This document shows positions 50,448 to 58,702 of a stretch of 64,000 bases of DNA, in pieces. The stretch lies in assembly GCA_044378055.1 (NCBI GenBank), contig JBILXY010000004.1, positions 1 through 64,000 of the forward strand, in the 5' to 3' direction. The notes below the pieces were generated by a model, which searched no databases, had not been told where the DNA came from, and saw nothing but the letters and a program-made list of their open reading frames with translations. Position numbers and translations under genes: made by a program. Origin of the DNA: JBILXY01 sp044378055 (GTDB lineage Bacteria; Patescibacteriota; JACMRA01). Position 1 is the first letter of the stretch. Each line of letters begins with the position of its first letter.

Positions 50448-51329
50448 CTAAACCTTCAAAAATTCCCTAAAATCGTACACAAAACTTACCAAGTCTTCGT
50501 CCATAGTATTGTGACCAACGCCTTTATATAATTTATAGGTAAAACAAGATTCTGGTTTGTTTGAATTAACCAGGATAATAGTTTTTTTGCTTTTGGCCAT
50601 TTCAGCGTTGCTTGAAAGAACCTGGCCTATTTTTTTAACTTCAGCTGGCCTACATAGGAAATCAGAACTGCCAGAGATTGCCAAAATAGGTATTTTCATA
50701 ATTTTAAGCTGCTCATCAAAACTTAGCTTTTTAAAAACATTTTCAAAATTAAAATTAATTACAATATCCATTAAGCTGTTGAAACCTTTTCTTTTTGGGT
50801 TTTCAATAAAAATTTGAAGTGCAGTTTTCCACCTTAAAGATGAAACAAAATTTTTCAAATTACGCAGGAAATTAATTGATCTTGTGAAAACAAACTTTTG
50901 ATAAAACCAATTTAAAAACTTCACTAATTTTTGGTTAAACTGATTTGGGGTTGAAATTAATACAATTTTTTCCACCAATACACTATTAGTTGTTGCAAAA
51001 TTTAAAGCAATAACACCACCAACCGAATGCCCCACTAAAATAATTTTATCAGAGCGAAGACCAGACACAATTTCAGATTTTCCTGAAAGTAAAAGTTTAC
51101 TGGCCATTTTTTGCTGTAGATTAAGCTTTTGTTCGTAACTATCTTTTATAAACTTTTCTGTATCTTCAAGCGTAAAAAGCTTATCTGCCCTGGGGTGACC
51201 TGGTAAAGTAATGGTAAAAGTTTCCAGAATTGAGGCATCAGAATAGCTATTATCCAGCGACAAAATTGCCCTAATTTGTGGAAGCCAAAAACTATTTGTT
51301 GCGCCAGTTCCGTGAATAAATAAGTACAT
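50448..51329 (-). CDS. Alpha/beta-hydrolase, esterase-like
   Basis: I choose Met13 at 51329 (MYLFIHGTGATNSFW), because the fold begins with that strand. The protein has the oxyanion HGTG, the nucleophile elbow VGHSVGG (Ser near 103), the catalytic Asp candidate in ISGSSDFLCRP and the His in GVGHNTMDED. It is a serine hydrolase; the substrate is unknown. It is 39 bases downstream of the mscL-like gene on the same strand. No signal peptide. Confidence 0.82.
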   Translation of the reverse strand: MYLFIHGTGATNSFWLPQIRAILSLDNSYSDASILETFTITLPGHPRADKLFTLEDTEKFIKDSYEQKLNLQQKMASKLLLSGKSEIVSGLRSDKIILVGHSVGGVIALNFATTNSVLVEKIVLISTPNQFNQKLVKFLNWFYQKFVFTRSINFLRNLKNFVSSLRWKTALQIFIENPKRKGFNSLMDIVINFNFENVFKKLSFDEQLKIMKIPILAISGSSDFLCRPAEVKKIGQVLSSNAEMAKSKKTIILVNSNKPESCFTYKLYKGVGHNTMDEDLVSFVYDFREFLKV

Positions 51330-51368
51330 TGAGCAATGAATAATTTTGGTTAAAAGTGTTGTCAAAGA

Positions 51369-51779
51369 TTATTTCTTAATCTCTAGATTTAGTTTAATTT
51401 TTTCTTCATCACCAAGAAATCTGATAATAAAAAATCGGATTGAAATATATACTACAAAGGTAATTATTATAAAATTTATCAGATCGGTGATGAAAGAACC
51501 AATTTTAATATCGAATGGGCTGAAGCTGCCTAAATCTACTAAACCAAGAACCTTGGCTAAAATTCTGTTAATAATATTATCCACCAAAGAATTAACCAAT
51601 TTGGTTACTGCCTGACCAATTACCACACCCACTGCTAAACCTACAACCCCATACTTTTTAATAAAGTCTATAAAATCAACTAAAAGATTCTCCTTTTTTT
51701 CTAATTTTGCTGGGGTATTTTCTAAAGTATTTTTTTGTTCAGTATCTGTCTTTTTTTCTAGGCTTTCAGCTTTATTCAT
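51369..51779 (-). CDS. mscL: Large-conductance mechanosensitive channel
   Basis: The ~136-residue protein (Met at 51779; an upstream frame is less likely) has a charged N-terminus, TM1 with the MscL signature FIKKYGVVGLAVGVVIGQAVTKLVNSLVDNIINRIL, a periplasmic loop, and TM2 (LINFIIITFVVYISIRFFIIRFL), followed by a basic cytoplasmic tail. MscL opens under membrane tension to relieve osmotic downshock. The extended N-terminus, rich in Lys/Glu/Thr, is not typical. It precedes the hydrolase gene on the same strand. Confidence 0.85.
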   Translation of the reverse strand: MNKAESLEKKTDTEQKNTLENTPAKLEKKENLLVDFIDFIKKYGVVGLAVGVVIGQAVTKLVNSLVDNIINRILAKVLGLVDLGSFSPFDIKIGSFITDLINFIIITFVVYISIRFFIIRFLGDEEKIKLNLEIKK

Positions 51780-51906
51780 AAAATATTTTCTTCCCTTTGG
51801 TTTTATTAAACTGACTACAAAGACCATTTATGTCAAATAAAGTACTGATACAAGTTTGACATGCATTAATTTATAGGTATTACTTAAACCAATAAATTTA
51901 AACTTC

Positions 51907-52854
51907 ATGTCTTTAATATCGTTTATACTTCCTGTCCATAATGAAGAAGGAAATATACAAATTTTGTACGATAGAATCATTTCATTAAAAAATAAACTTC
52001 CAAATTATAATGTTGAACTAATTTTTGTAAACGATTTTAGCACAGATTCTTCTTTAGAAATAATTAATGAATTGTGCAAAAAAGACCCTACCCAAGTTAA
52101 ATTAATCAATTTCAGTAAAAACTATGGACACCAAATTGCTGTAACGGCCGCCCAAGATTATGCCGACGGTGACGCAGTAATTATTATGGATACAGATTTG
52201 CAGGACCCTCCAGAAGTCTGTTTAGATTTAATTAAAAAATTTGAAGAAGGTTACGATGTTGTTTACGCCCAGCGTTCAAAATACAAATCTAATTTTACTA
52301 AAAAGTGGCTTGGATTCTTTTTCTATAGAATATTAAAGCAGATTGCCAGCGTGAATATTCCTTTAGACACCGGAGACTTCAGGCTTTTAAGCAGAAGAGT
52401 AAATTTAGAAATGAGAAAATATAAGGAAAAGTCTAGGTATTTAAGGGCGATTTCTTCTTTAATTGGTTTCAAACAAACCGCAGTTAAATTTGAAAGAGCA
52501 GCTAGATTATCAGGTGAACCAAGCTATAATTTAGTAAAAAGTTTAAAATTGGCAGTAGATGGAATTACTTCTTTTTCATTGTTTCCAATTAGATTTATAA
52601 GTTTCATGGGTGTCTTGATTTCTACATTTTCTTTAGTGGCTATGGTTTCATACATTGTTTATGTAATTTTCTTTAGAGGAAATTTATCGGCCTGGGGAAG
52701 TATATTATTACTAATAATTTTTATGGGAGGAATACAAATGTTTATGCTTGGTATTATTGGGGAATACATTGGCAGAATTTTCATAGAAGTTTTGAACAGA
52801 CCACTTTACACAGTCGCAGATTTTGTTGGTTTGAAAGATAAATCTGAGAAATAA
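51907..52854 (+). CDS. GT2 glycosyltransferase, GtrB/DPM1-like
   Basis: The 315-residue enzyme has the GT-A signatures of polyprenyl-phosphate glycosyltransferases: LPVHNEEGNI, the DTDLQDPP metal-binding motif (near 96-103), DTGDFRLLSR and the SGEPSYNLVKSLKLAVDG helix, then two C-terminal membrane helices (~232-258 and ~266-292). It would load a sugar from UDP onto undecaprenyl phosphate for use by GT-C enzymes outside the cell. It faces the surface-polysaccharide genes that follow. No SD. Confidence 0.9.
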   Translation: MSLISFILPVHNEEGNIQILYDRIISLKNKLPNYNVELIFVNDFSTDSSLEIINELCKKDPTQVKLINFSKNYGHQIAVTAAQDYADGDAVIIMDTDLQDPPEVCLDLIKKFEEGYDVVYAQRSKYKSNFTKKWLGFFFYRILKQIASVNIPLDTGDFRLLSRRVNLEMRKYKEKSRYLRAISSLIGFKQTAVKFERAARLSGEPSYNLVKSLKLAVDGITSFSLFPIRFISFMGVLISTFSLVAMVSYIVYVIFFRGNLSAWGSILLLIIFMGGIQMFMLGIIGEYIGRIFIEVLNRPLYTVADFVGLKDKSEK

Positions 52855-52859
52855 ATAAT

Positions 52860-52884
52860 CCCGCTAGAATTATTAACTAGCGGG
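52860..52884. terminator. Bidirectional hairpin between convergent genes
   Basis: CCCGCTAG and CTAGCGGG form an eight-pair stem. On the minus strand it is followed by ATTATTTATTT, so it probably ends the gene at 52902. Confidence 0.65.
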
Positions 52885-52901
52885 TAAACATGTAACAAGC
52901 A

Positions 52902-53300
52902 CTATTCAATAATCAGATTCTGAACGCTTGCTTGTGGCCAACATTCCTTAACAGTCTTCCCAATCACTAAAGTACATTGAAGTTCGCTTAGTGGCTCTTG
53001 ATTTTCATCTTTCAATCCAATGTTGCAATTGACCCCAATTTCGGTTACCTCTATTAATGGAGACAGGAACTCATAACACTTTTTAATTATCAAATCCAAA
53101 CCTGGCTTCGACTCTTTTCTGAGCATAAAAATGTCAACAGTAAGAGCACCAACACAAGCTTGAAAACAAATTTCTTCGTTTTGTCTGTTCAACCAATCTT
53201 GTAGCTGTGTTGCTTGCACAGTTAGCTGATCGATTTGCGTCCTTGCTGAATGAGGTATTCCTAAGCATAAAAGCAAGATTGATTTGGTTTTATTATCCAT
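52902..53300 (-). CDS. 132-aa orphan protein, possibly exported
   Basis: The protein begins MDNKTKSILLLCLGIPHSA, a short possible signal, followed by a helix (~20-45) and a mixed region with cysteines (EEICFQACVGAL, KKCYEF, VNCNIGL, ELQCTLV, KECWPQ). It has a probable promoter and terminator. It sits against the direction of the glycosyltransferase genes on both sides and is less AT-rich than they are. No family is recognised. Confidence 0.5.
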   Translation of the reverse strand: MDNKTKSILLLCLGIPHSARTQIDQLTVQATQLQDWLNRQNEEICFQACVGALTVDIFMLRKESKPGLDLIIKKCYEFLSPLIEVTEIGVNCNIGLKDENQEPLSELQCTLVIGKTVKECWPQASVQNLIIE

Positions 53301-53335
53301 AAAGTTTTCTGCTCTATCTATCTACAACTCTTGAA

Positions 53336-53363
53336 AGAATACTGAAGTAGCTTTCGCCGTCAA
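53336..53363 (-). promoter_or_regulatory. Promoter of the 132-aa orphan gene
   Basis: On the minus strand TTGACG (53358-53363), 16 bases, TATTCT (53336-53341), ~35 bases before the ATG. Confidence 0.55.
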
Positions 53364-53439
53364 GTTTTTGTTAATTAAAGTGCTGAACAAGCTTGACTAG
53401 TAGGCAATTTACAGATTAATTTAAGCCAACAATTTAGTC

Positions 53440-54687
53440 ATGTCTGATCACAATAAATTCCAAGAAAATGAACAAACAGTGAATGTTGCCCACATTGTAA
53501 CATACCCTAGTTTAGGGCAGAAACACAGCAATTTCAGCGCCTTGGCTGGTTACACCAAAAATTTAATTGATGGTTTTACAAAAGATCAAAGAGCTAAGCA
53601 AATTGTGCTTTCAAACATAAAAGGTGAAGTTGCAGAAAGTTTTGAATTTGATGGGGTGTTAGTTAAAGAAATTTGGGAAAGAGGAAGTTTAATGTTTTGG
53701 TGGCCAATTTTTAAATATTTAAGAGTAAACAAGCAAATTAAAGTTGTTCATTTGCAACATGAATTTAACATGTTTGGTGGAATGCTTAGTGTGGCACTAA
53801 TTCCTTGGATGCTATTCTTAATTAGAATAGTTTTGGGAAGAAAAGTTGTTGCCACAGTCCACGAGGTATTTAGCCCTAAATTAATTAACAAAAACTTCAT
53901 GCAGGCCAATAACTTGTTTCTGCCGATTTGGTTTGCTAAAGTGGCTTTTTACCTTTACTTTCAATTTACATTATGGGCTTGTATGGACAAAGTTATTGTT
54001 CACGACGACTTCTTTAAAAATATTTTGAAAAACGAATACCACTTCACAAAAAAAGTTGTTACAATAGCCCACGGTGTTGAAGATTTAAATTGGAGCATGA
54101 ATCAAATTGAGGCAAGGCAAAAACTTGGTTTGGATAAGAATAAAAAGGTTTTAATGTTCTTCGGATTTTTAGCAGGCTATAAAGGAGTAGAGCTATTAAT
54201 TGAAGGTTTCAAGAAACTAAAGAACAGAGAAGATTACCAATTAATTATAGCCGGAGGAAAAGTAAAACGGGTAGCCGGTGACCCAAGATACCAAGTTTGG
54301 CTGGATAAAATTATGGCAGACTGTAAAAACTTAGGAATTCAAACCCCTGGTTTTGTAAAAAACGAAGAGATTGAAACTTATTTTAGATCTTCTGATTTAC
54401 TTATTTTACCATATTTAACCCCACAATCCATGAGTGGAATTATGGCTTTAGCTGTAGGTTTTAAACAACCATTTTTAGCCAGCAGTTCATTCAAAGAAAG
54501 AGTTGAAGACGAGTGGTTATTTAATTTAGAGCCACAAGCTTTAGCCGACAAAATCACTTGGTTTTTTGAAAATTCCCAGAACCAAGCCAGCATGGTAAAT
54601 TATTTAAAAGTTATAAGGGAACAGCGTTTGTGGACAGTTATCGCAACTGAAACTAACCAAGTTTACAAAGAATTGTTATCTGTTTAA
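53440..54687 (+). CDS. GT4-type glycosyltransferase
   Basis: The 415-residue protein begins with a GT-B N-domain (VNVAHIVTYPSLGQKHSNFSALAGYTKNLIDGF) and has the GT4 donor domain LMFFGFLAGYKGVELLIEG, then IIAGG, GFVKNEEIETYFRSSDLLILPY and SGIMALAVG. It would transfer a sugar from an NDP-sugar or lipid donor to a growing surface glycan. The hydrophobic stretch at ~112-132 suggests membrane association. It is the first of four plus-strand genes with gaps of 9, 24 and 10 bases, forming a clear operon. Confidence 0.9.
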   Translation: MSDHNKFQENEQTVNVAHIVTYPSLGQKHSNFSALAGYTKNLIDGFTKDQRAKQIVLSNIKGEVAESFEFDGVLVKEIWERGSLMFWWPIFKYLRVNKQIKVVHLQHEFNMFGGMLSVALIPWMLFLIRIVLGRKVVATVHEVFSPKLINKNFMQANNLFLPIWFAKVAFYLYFQFTLWACMDKVIVHDDFFKNILKNEYHFTKKVVTIAHGVEDLNWSMNQIEARQKLGLDKNKKVLMFFGFLAGYKGVELLIEGFKKLKNREDYQLIIAGGKVKRVAGDPRYQVWLDKIMADCKNLGIQTPGFVKNEEIETYFRSSDLLILPYLTPQSMSGIMALAVGFKQPFLASSSFKERVEDEWLFNLEPQALADKITWFFENSQNQASMVNYLKVIREQRLWTVIATETNQVYKELLSV

Positions 54688-54696
54688 GTTTAGGAT

Positions 54697-55911
54697 ATGA
54701 ATCAAATTGATAAAAAGGAGACTAAAAAAACTATTCTTTTACTGGGCACCCATGGGCAAGATAATTGGGGTGACGAAATTTTGCTGGAAACTTTTTTAAA
54801 AAGCCTAGGTGATCAAAACCAATATTTAATTAATTCCTATAATCCAGATCAAACCTTGAAAAGATTTAGTTCAGACTTTGATGGAGATTTTGATATTCAG
54901 GTTTTTCATACAACCAAGGAAATTTTAAAATTACCATTAAGGATTTGGAAAAGCGACATTGTTTTTTTCGCCGGTGGAAGTATTTTAAAAGAACTTTACG
55001 CCAGCTATGGAAGATGGGCTTATTCAACATTGTTCATGATTTTAGGAATTGTTTCGTTTGCTAATTTAATTGCCAGAAAAACCATTGTAACCAGCAACAT
55101 TGGGGTTGGGCCTGTAAAAACTAAATTTGGGAAATTTTTAGTAAAGTTAATTTTAAGCCAAGTTAATGTTATAAGTTTAAGGGACGAAGCCAGCAAAGAA
55201 ATTGTTTTAGATTCTGGAATTTCAGAAAAAAGGGTTATTGTTGTTCCAGATATTGTATTTATTAGAGACGCAAAATCTTTTGGAATTAACACCCCAATGG
55301 AGGATAACAGATTGGCTAATGTTACTTCAAATAAAGCCACTTTAAGAATTGGATTAAACCTAAATAAAGATATTGCCAAACCTGAAATGTGGCCAAGTTT
55401 GCTGGAAAATGTAAGCAAAAGTTTGAACAGATTAAAAATTGAAATGAAGGGAAAAGGAGTTTCAATTGAAATTGTTGGCATCCCCATGCAAATTGGTTTT
55501 AACAATCACCACGATTTGTTAATTTTAGAACAGTTCAACCAAAATAATCCTAATTTGAATATTAAAGTTGAGTGTCCTGAGACATCGGGTAATTTAGCCA
55601 AGTTAATTCGATCTTGCGATTTTATTATTGCCGAGCGGCTTCATGCCATCATTATTGCCACAGTTTTGAATACTCCTTCTATTCCATTAATGTACGACCC
55701 AAAAGTGGAAAGCTTGGTGAAATATTTAGGCCTGGATGACTTTTCAATAAATGTAAATCAGCCCTTCACACCTGAACAATTAGATAGAAAAATAGCCTTG
55801 TTACAAAAATATTTTGTGGAAACCAAACAACATATTCAAGAGCAATATATTAAGCTAAATACTTTAGATAAAAATTACTTTGACCAACTTAAAAATAAGT
55901 TGGGGTTATAG
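54697..55911 (+). CDS. Polysaccharide pyruvyl transferase (CsaB-like)
   Basis: The 404-residue protein matches the PS_pyruv_trans family: N-terminal GTHGQDNWGDEILLETFL, then IVFFAGGSILKELY, ISLRDEASKEIVLDSG and C-terminal AERLHAIIIATVLNTPSIPLMYDPKVESLVKYLGL. CsaB-like enzymes add ketal pyruvate to cell-wall polysaccharides, giving the negative charge that anchors S-layer proteins. With GT4, GT-C and lipid-carrier genes near, a pyruvylated surface glycan is a reasonable inference for this cell. It starts 9 bases after the GT4 gene. Confidence 0.88.
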   Translation: MNQIDKKETKKTILLLGTHGQDNWGDEILLETFLKSLGDQNQYLINSYNPDQTLKRFSSDFDGDFDIQVFHTTKEILKLPLRIWKSDIVFFAGGSILKELYASYGRWAYSTLFMILGIVSFANLIARKTIVTSNIGVGPVKTKFGKFLVKLILSQVNVISLRDEASKEIVLDSGISEKRVIVVPDIVFIRDAKSFGINTPMEDNRLANVTSNKATLRIGLNLNKDIAKPEMWPSLLENVSKSLNRLKIEMKGKGVSIEIVGIPMQIGFNNHHDLLILEQFNQNNPNLNIKVECPETSGNLAKLIRSCDFIIAERLHAIIIATVLNTPSIPLMYDPKVESLVKYLGLDDFSINVNQPFTPEQLDRKIALLQKYFVETKQHIQEQYIKLNTLDKNYFDQLKNKLGL

Positions 55912-55935
55912 TCTAAGCAAAGTTTTGGAAAAATT

Positions 55936-58692
55936 ATGCAAAAAGAATCTGAAGATAAAAAAAATCAACCTAATTTTGGTTTAGACTTACCTTATCAAAG
56001 GACTGGTGCTAAAGATAGATTTAGGGCTTTCTTCATGTCTCATTATTTTTGGGTCTTCATTTTAGGAATTATAATAAATAGCTTTATCTTTAGAGGTGTT
56101 TTAGCAAGTTGGTATGATATTATTCAAAATAAAGTTATTGTTGGGCCTGAAGAGCTAGTTCCAATTTTTAATTTTCAAAGCCAATACCTTGATCAACAGG
56201 CAAACCCTTTTTCAGCTTTAACCACCAACTTCGAATTCAGAGTAAGATATTCAATTCTTACAACCTGGACAAGATATTACAACATTTTACCTGGAACAAT
56301 AGTTTTGTTTTGTTCTTTAACTCTTTTATTAATTTATACAGCAATCTACAGATTGTTAGATCTTATAACATCTTTTTCAAAAGAAAAAATTTGGAAGCCT
56401 ATACTTTATACGGCAGCTTTGTCAGGATCTTTACTAAGTATTTTTATATTAATATATAGTAAAATTACTCATTTCTATACCTTAATTTTCGGCTTTGGTT
56501 TATTTTCTTTAGCAGTATGTCTACTGATTGAATACCAAGTAAAATTTTACCAAATTACTAAAAAACAAGCCATTTCAGGCTTAGTAATAATTGTTCTTTT
56601 AAACTTATTTAACCCTGCCACACACTATGTAATTTTATTCATATTTATAGCAGGATTAATGTGTCTTATCGAAGTTTCAAAACTCCTTTATGTTTATCTA
56701 AAGGGACACAAAATTAAAGACATTAATTGGAATAAGTTTATCTGGATTTTCTTAACCATGATAATTTCCATTTTAACATATCTTGCTTACTATTATTTTT
56801 TTGTTACCTCTTCAAATCAATTTGTGGTTAGTGATATTGTTAATATTACAAGAAGAATTGTTACAAATGCTTCATCTTCTATTGAGCAAATTTTGTCTTT
56901 GCAAACCGGGGCTATTCTAGATTTTCATAATTTTGCTGATTATCAAATTGAACCAGGAAATAGAATTTATTCAGCGATTTATTCAACGATGTTGGCAGCT
57001 ATCGGAGTTTATACATTTCTAAAAAGTAAGAAAAGTAAAGACTTGAAAGAATTTTCAATTTGGATTTTTCTAGCTATTCTATGGTTAATTTCTGTGTTCT
57101 TTGCACTAGGTTATGGAAACTCTTTTTCAGCGCACAATACAGCAGGTTGGTTAGTAGGCAGAATATACAACTCTAACAATATTTTTTCTAATTTTGTTTT
57201 TTCAGGAATTTCAGTTTTTTTCCAAATACTAAGGTTCCCACATAGGTTTATTTTTATTTTCCAATTGGTTAATTCAATAGGCCTTTCACTTTTCTTATTT
57301 TATATTTTGAAATGGTTAGATAAAGTAATTAATTTTAGCCATTCAATATTTAAATGGGTTTGGTTAATTGTAATTCTAAGCTTATCATTGACACCATATT
57401 TAATTGGAAATGAGATTGGTAAAACCCTGGCCTCAGGAGATTTAAACCAGTTCATTGCCCCTTATCATATCCCTCAGGATCTTAAAACAATTAAAGAATA
57501 TTTATCAAAAAACTCTGGTGGTAAAATGGCCATTATGCCTTCAACAGAAATACCGCTTAGGGTTACAGGAGATGCAAACGGAACAGAATTTAAATTGATA
57601 GATAAATTCTTTATTTACTATTTAGATTATCCTACTCAATACTATGGCTTAGGGACAGATACTAATTTGAAGAACCTATATTTCACAATTTATAATCAAA
57701 TCAACCAAGGTTTGCCATGGTTTAATCAATTGAAAAATCAGGATATAGAATATATTTTAGTAAATAAAAATCAAAAGTTAAAACCTGGTTATAGTTTTCG
57801 CTCATCGTTAGAGGAAAAAATTAATCAAGCCATTGATCAAGTGGTTAAAGAAAACTTAGCCACTAAAGTAGTAGAAGGAAAAGACTTTGACTTAATTAGA
57901 CTAAATTCTGAATTTGTAAATAAAAAAACAAGCTTTTATTTTAATGAGTCTTGGCAAGAGTTGCAAAATACTGCTTTTAGAGACAACTCTGGATTTTCAG
58001 AATATACATTAAGCGATATTTCAAGGTTAATATGTCTAGAAAAAACTTTTGTTGCACAATCTGATTTAAGTAAAATTACAAAAGATTTATATTTCCTTTG
58101 CGAAAAGAAAGGTTCGGTTTACAACAGTCAAATTCTTCCTTTTAAGTCTGAAATTGAATCAACTGATGATTACAGTTCTACTGTTTTTAGTTTATTTACC
58201 ACTACAGAGTCTCCCGTTTCCAATAGATTTAATTCTTTGGAATCAATAAATCCTGGTACTTTTGGTTCTTTAAACAAAAGAATAGTTTTTCTTACCGAAG
58301 AAGATCTTAAAATTAACATTCCTTTTCAAATTGATAGCACTGGAAATTGGAATATAGATTTCAGAGCTAAAATTAGTCAGTCTGTAGTTGTAGCAACTAT
58401 TCTGAACGATGCCGGAAAAGAAATTAAATCTGTTAAATTAGATTTATACGACCCTAAGAATATACTAGATAAAAATGGTACCCCAATATTCAACAACTTT
58501 GCCTATTTCAATTTAATTAAAGATCTCTCTTTGAATAAAGGAAAATACAACCTCAGCATAAGTAAATTTGGTACAGACCCTATAGCAATTGACGGAGTTT
58601 TAGCATATAATGAAGATGCCTTAAATAACTTTATTGAAACAAAAAATATAAAGAAATTAGATTATAATTTGTATAAATTTGAAACTAAATAG
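55936..58692 (+). CDS. Large polytopic membrane protein, GT-C-like
   Basis: The 918-residue protein has ~12-14 membrane helices (~35-500) and a long extracytoplasmic C-terminal region (~500-918) with beta-rich, Ser/Asn-rich sequence and no obvious cysteine pairs except ICLEKT...LCEKKG. The layout matches GT-C enzymes such as arabinofuranosyltransferase-like proteins, but no motif is certain. Position in the operon between the pyruvyl transferase and the FAD enzyme suggests surface-glycan transfer. Confidence 0.55.
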   Translation: MQKESEDKKNQPNFGLDLPYQRTGAKDRFRAFFMSHYFWVFILGIIINSFIFRGVLASWYDIIQNKVIVGPEELVPIFNFQSQYLDQQANPFSALTTNFEFRVRYSILTTWTRYYNILPGTIVLFCSLTLLLIYTAIYRLLDLITSFSKEKIWKPILYTAALSGSLLSIFILIYSKITHFYTLIFGFGLFSLAVCLLIEYQVKFYQITKKQAISGLVIIVLLNLFNPATHYVILFIFIAGLMCLIEVSKLLYVYLKGHKIKDINWNKFIWIFLTMIISILTYLAYYYFFVTSSNQFVVSDIVNITRRIVTNASSSIEQILSLQTGAILDFHNFADYQIEPGNRIYSAIYSTMLAAIGVYTFLKSKKSKDLKEFSIWIFLAILWLISVFFALGYGNSFSAHNTAGWLVGRIYNSNNIFSNFVFSGISVFFQILRFPHRFIFIFQLVNSIGLSLFLFYILKWLDKVINFSHSIFKWVWLIVILSLSLTPYLIGNEIGKTLASGDLNQFIAPYHIPQDLKTIKEYLSKNSGGKMAIMPSTEIPLRVTGDANGTEFKLIDKFFIYYLDYPTQYYGLGTDTNLKNLYFTIYNQINQGLPWFNQLKNQDIEYILVNKNQKLKPGYSFRSSLEEKINQAIDQVVKENLATKVVEGKDFDLIRLNSEFVNKKTSFYFNESWQELQNTAFRDNSGFSEYTLSDISRLICLEKTFVAQSDLSKITKDLYFLCEKKGSVYNSQILPFKSEIESTDDYSSTVFSLFTTTESPVSNRFNSLESINPGTFGSLNKRIVFLTEEDLKINIPFQIDSTGNWNIDFRAKISQSVVVATILNDAGKEIKSVKLDLYDPKNILDKNGTPIFNNFAYFNLIKDLSLNKGKYNLSISKFGTDPIAIDGVLAYNEDALNNFIETKNIKKLDYNLYKFETK

Positions 58693-58702
58693 TAACTGAA
58701 AC

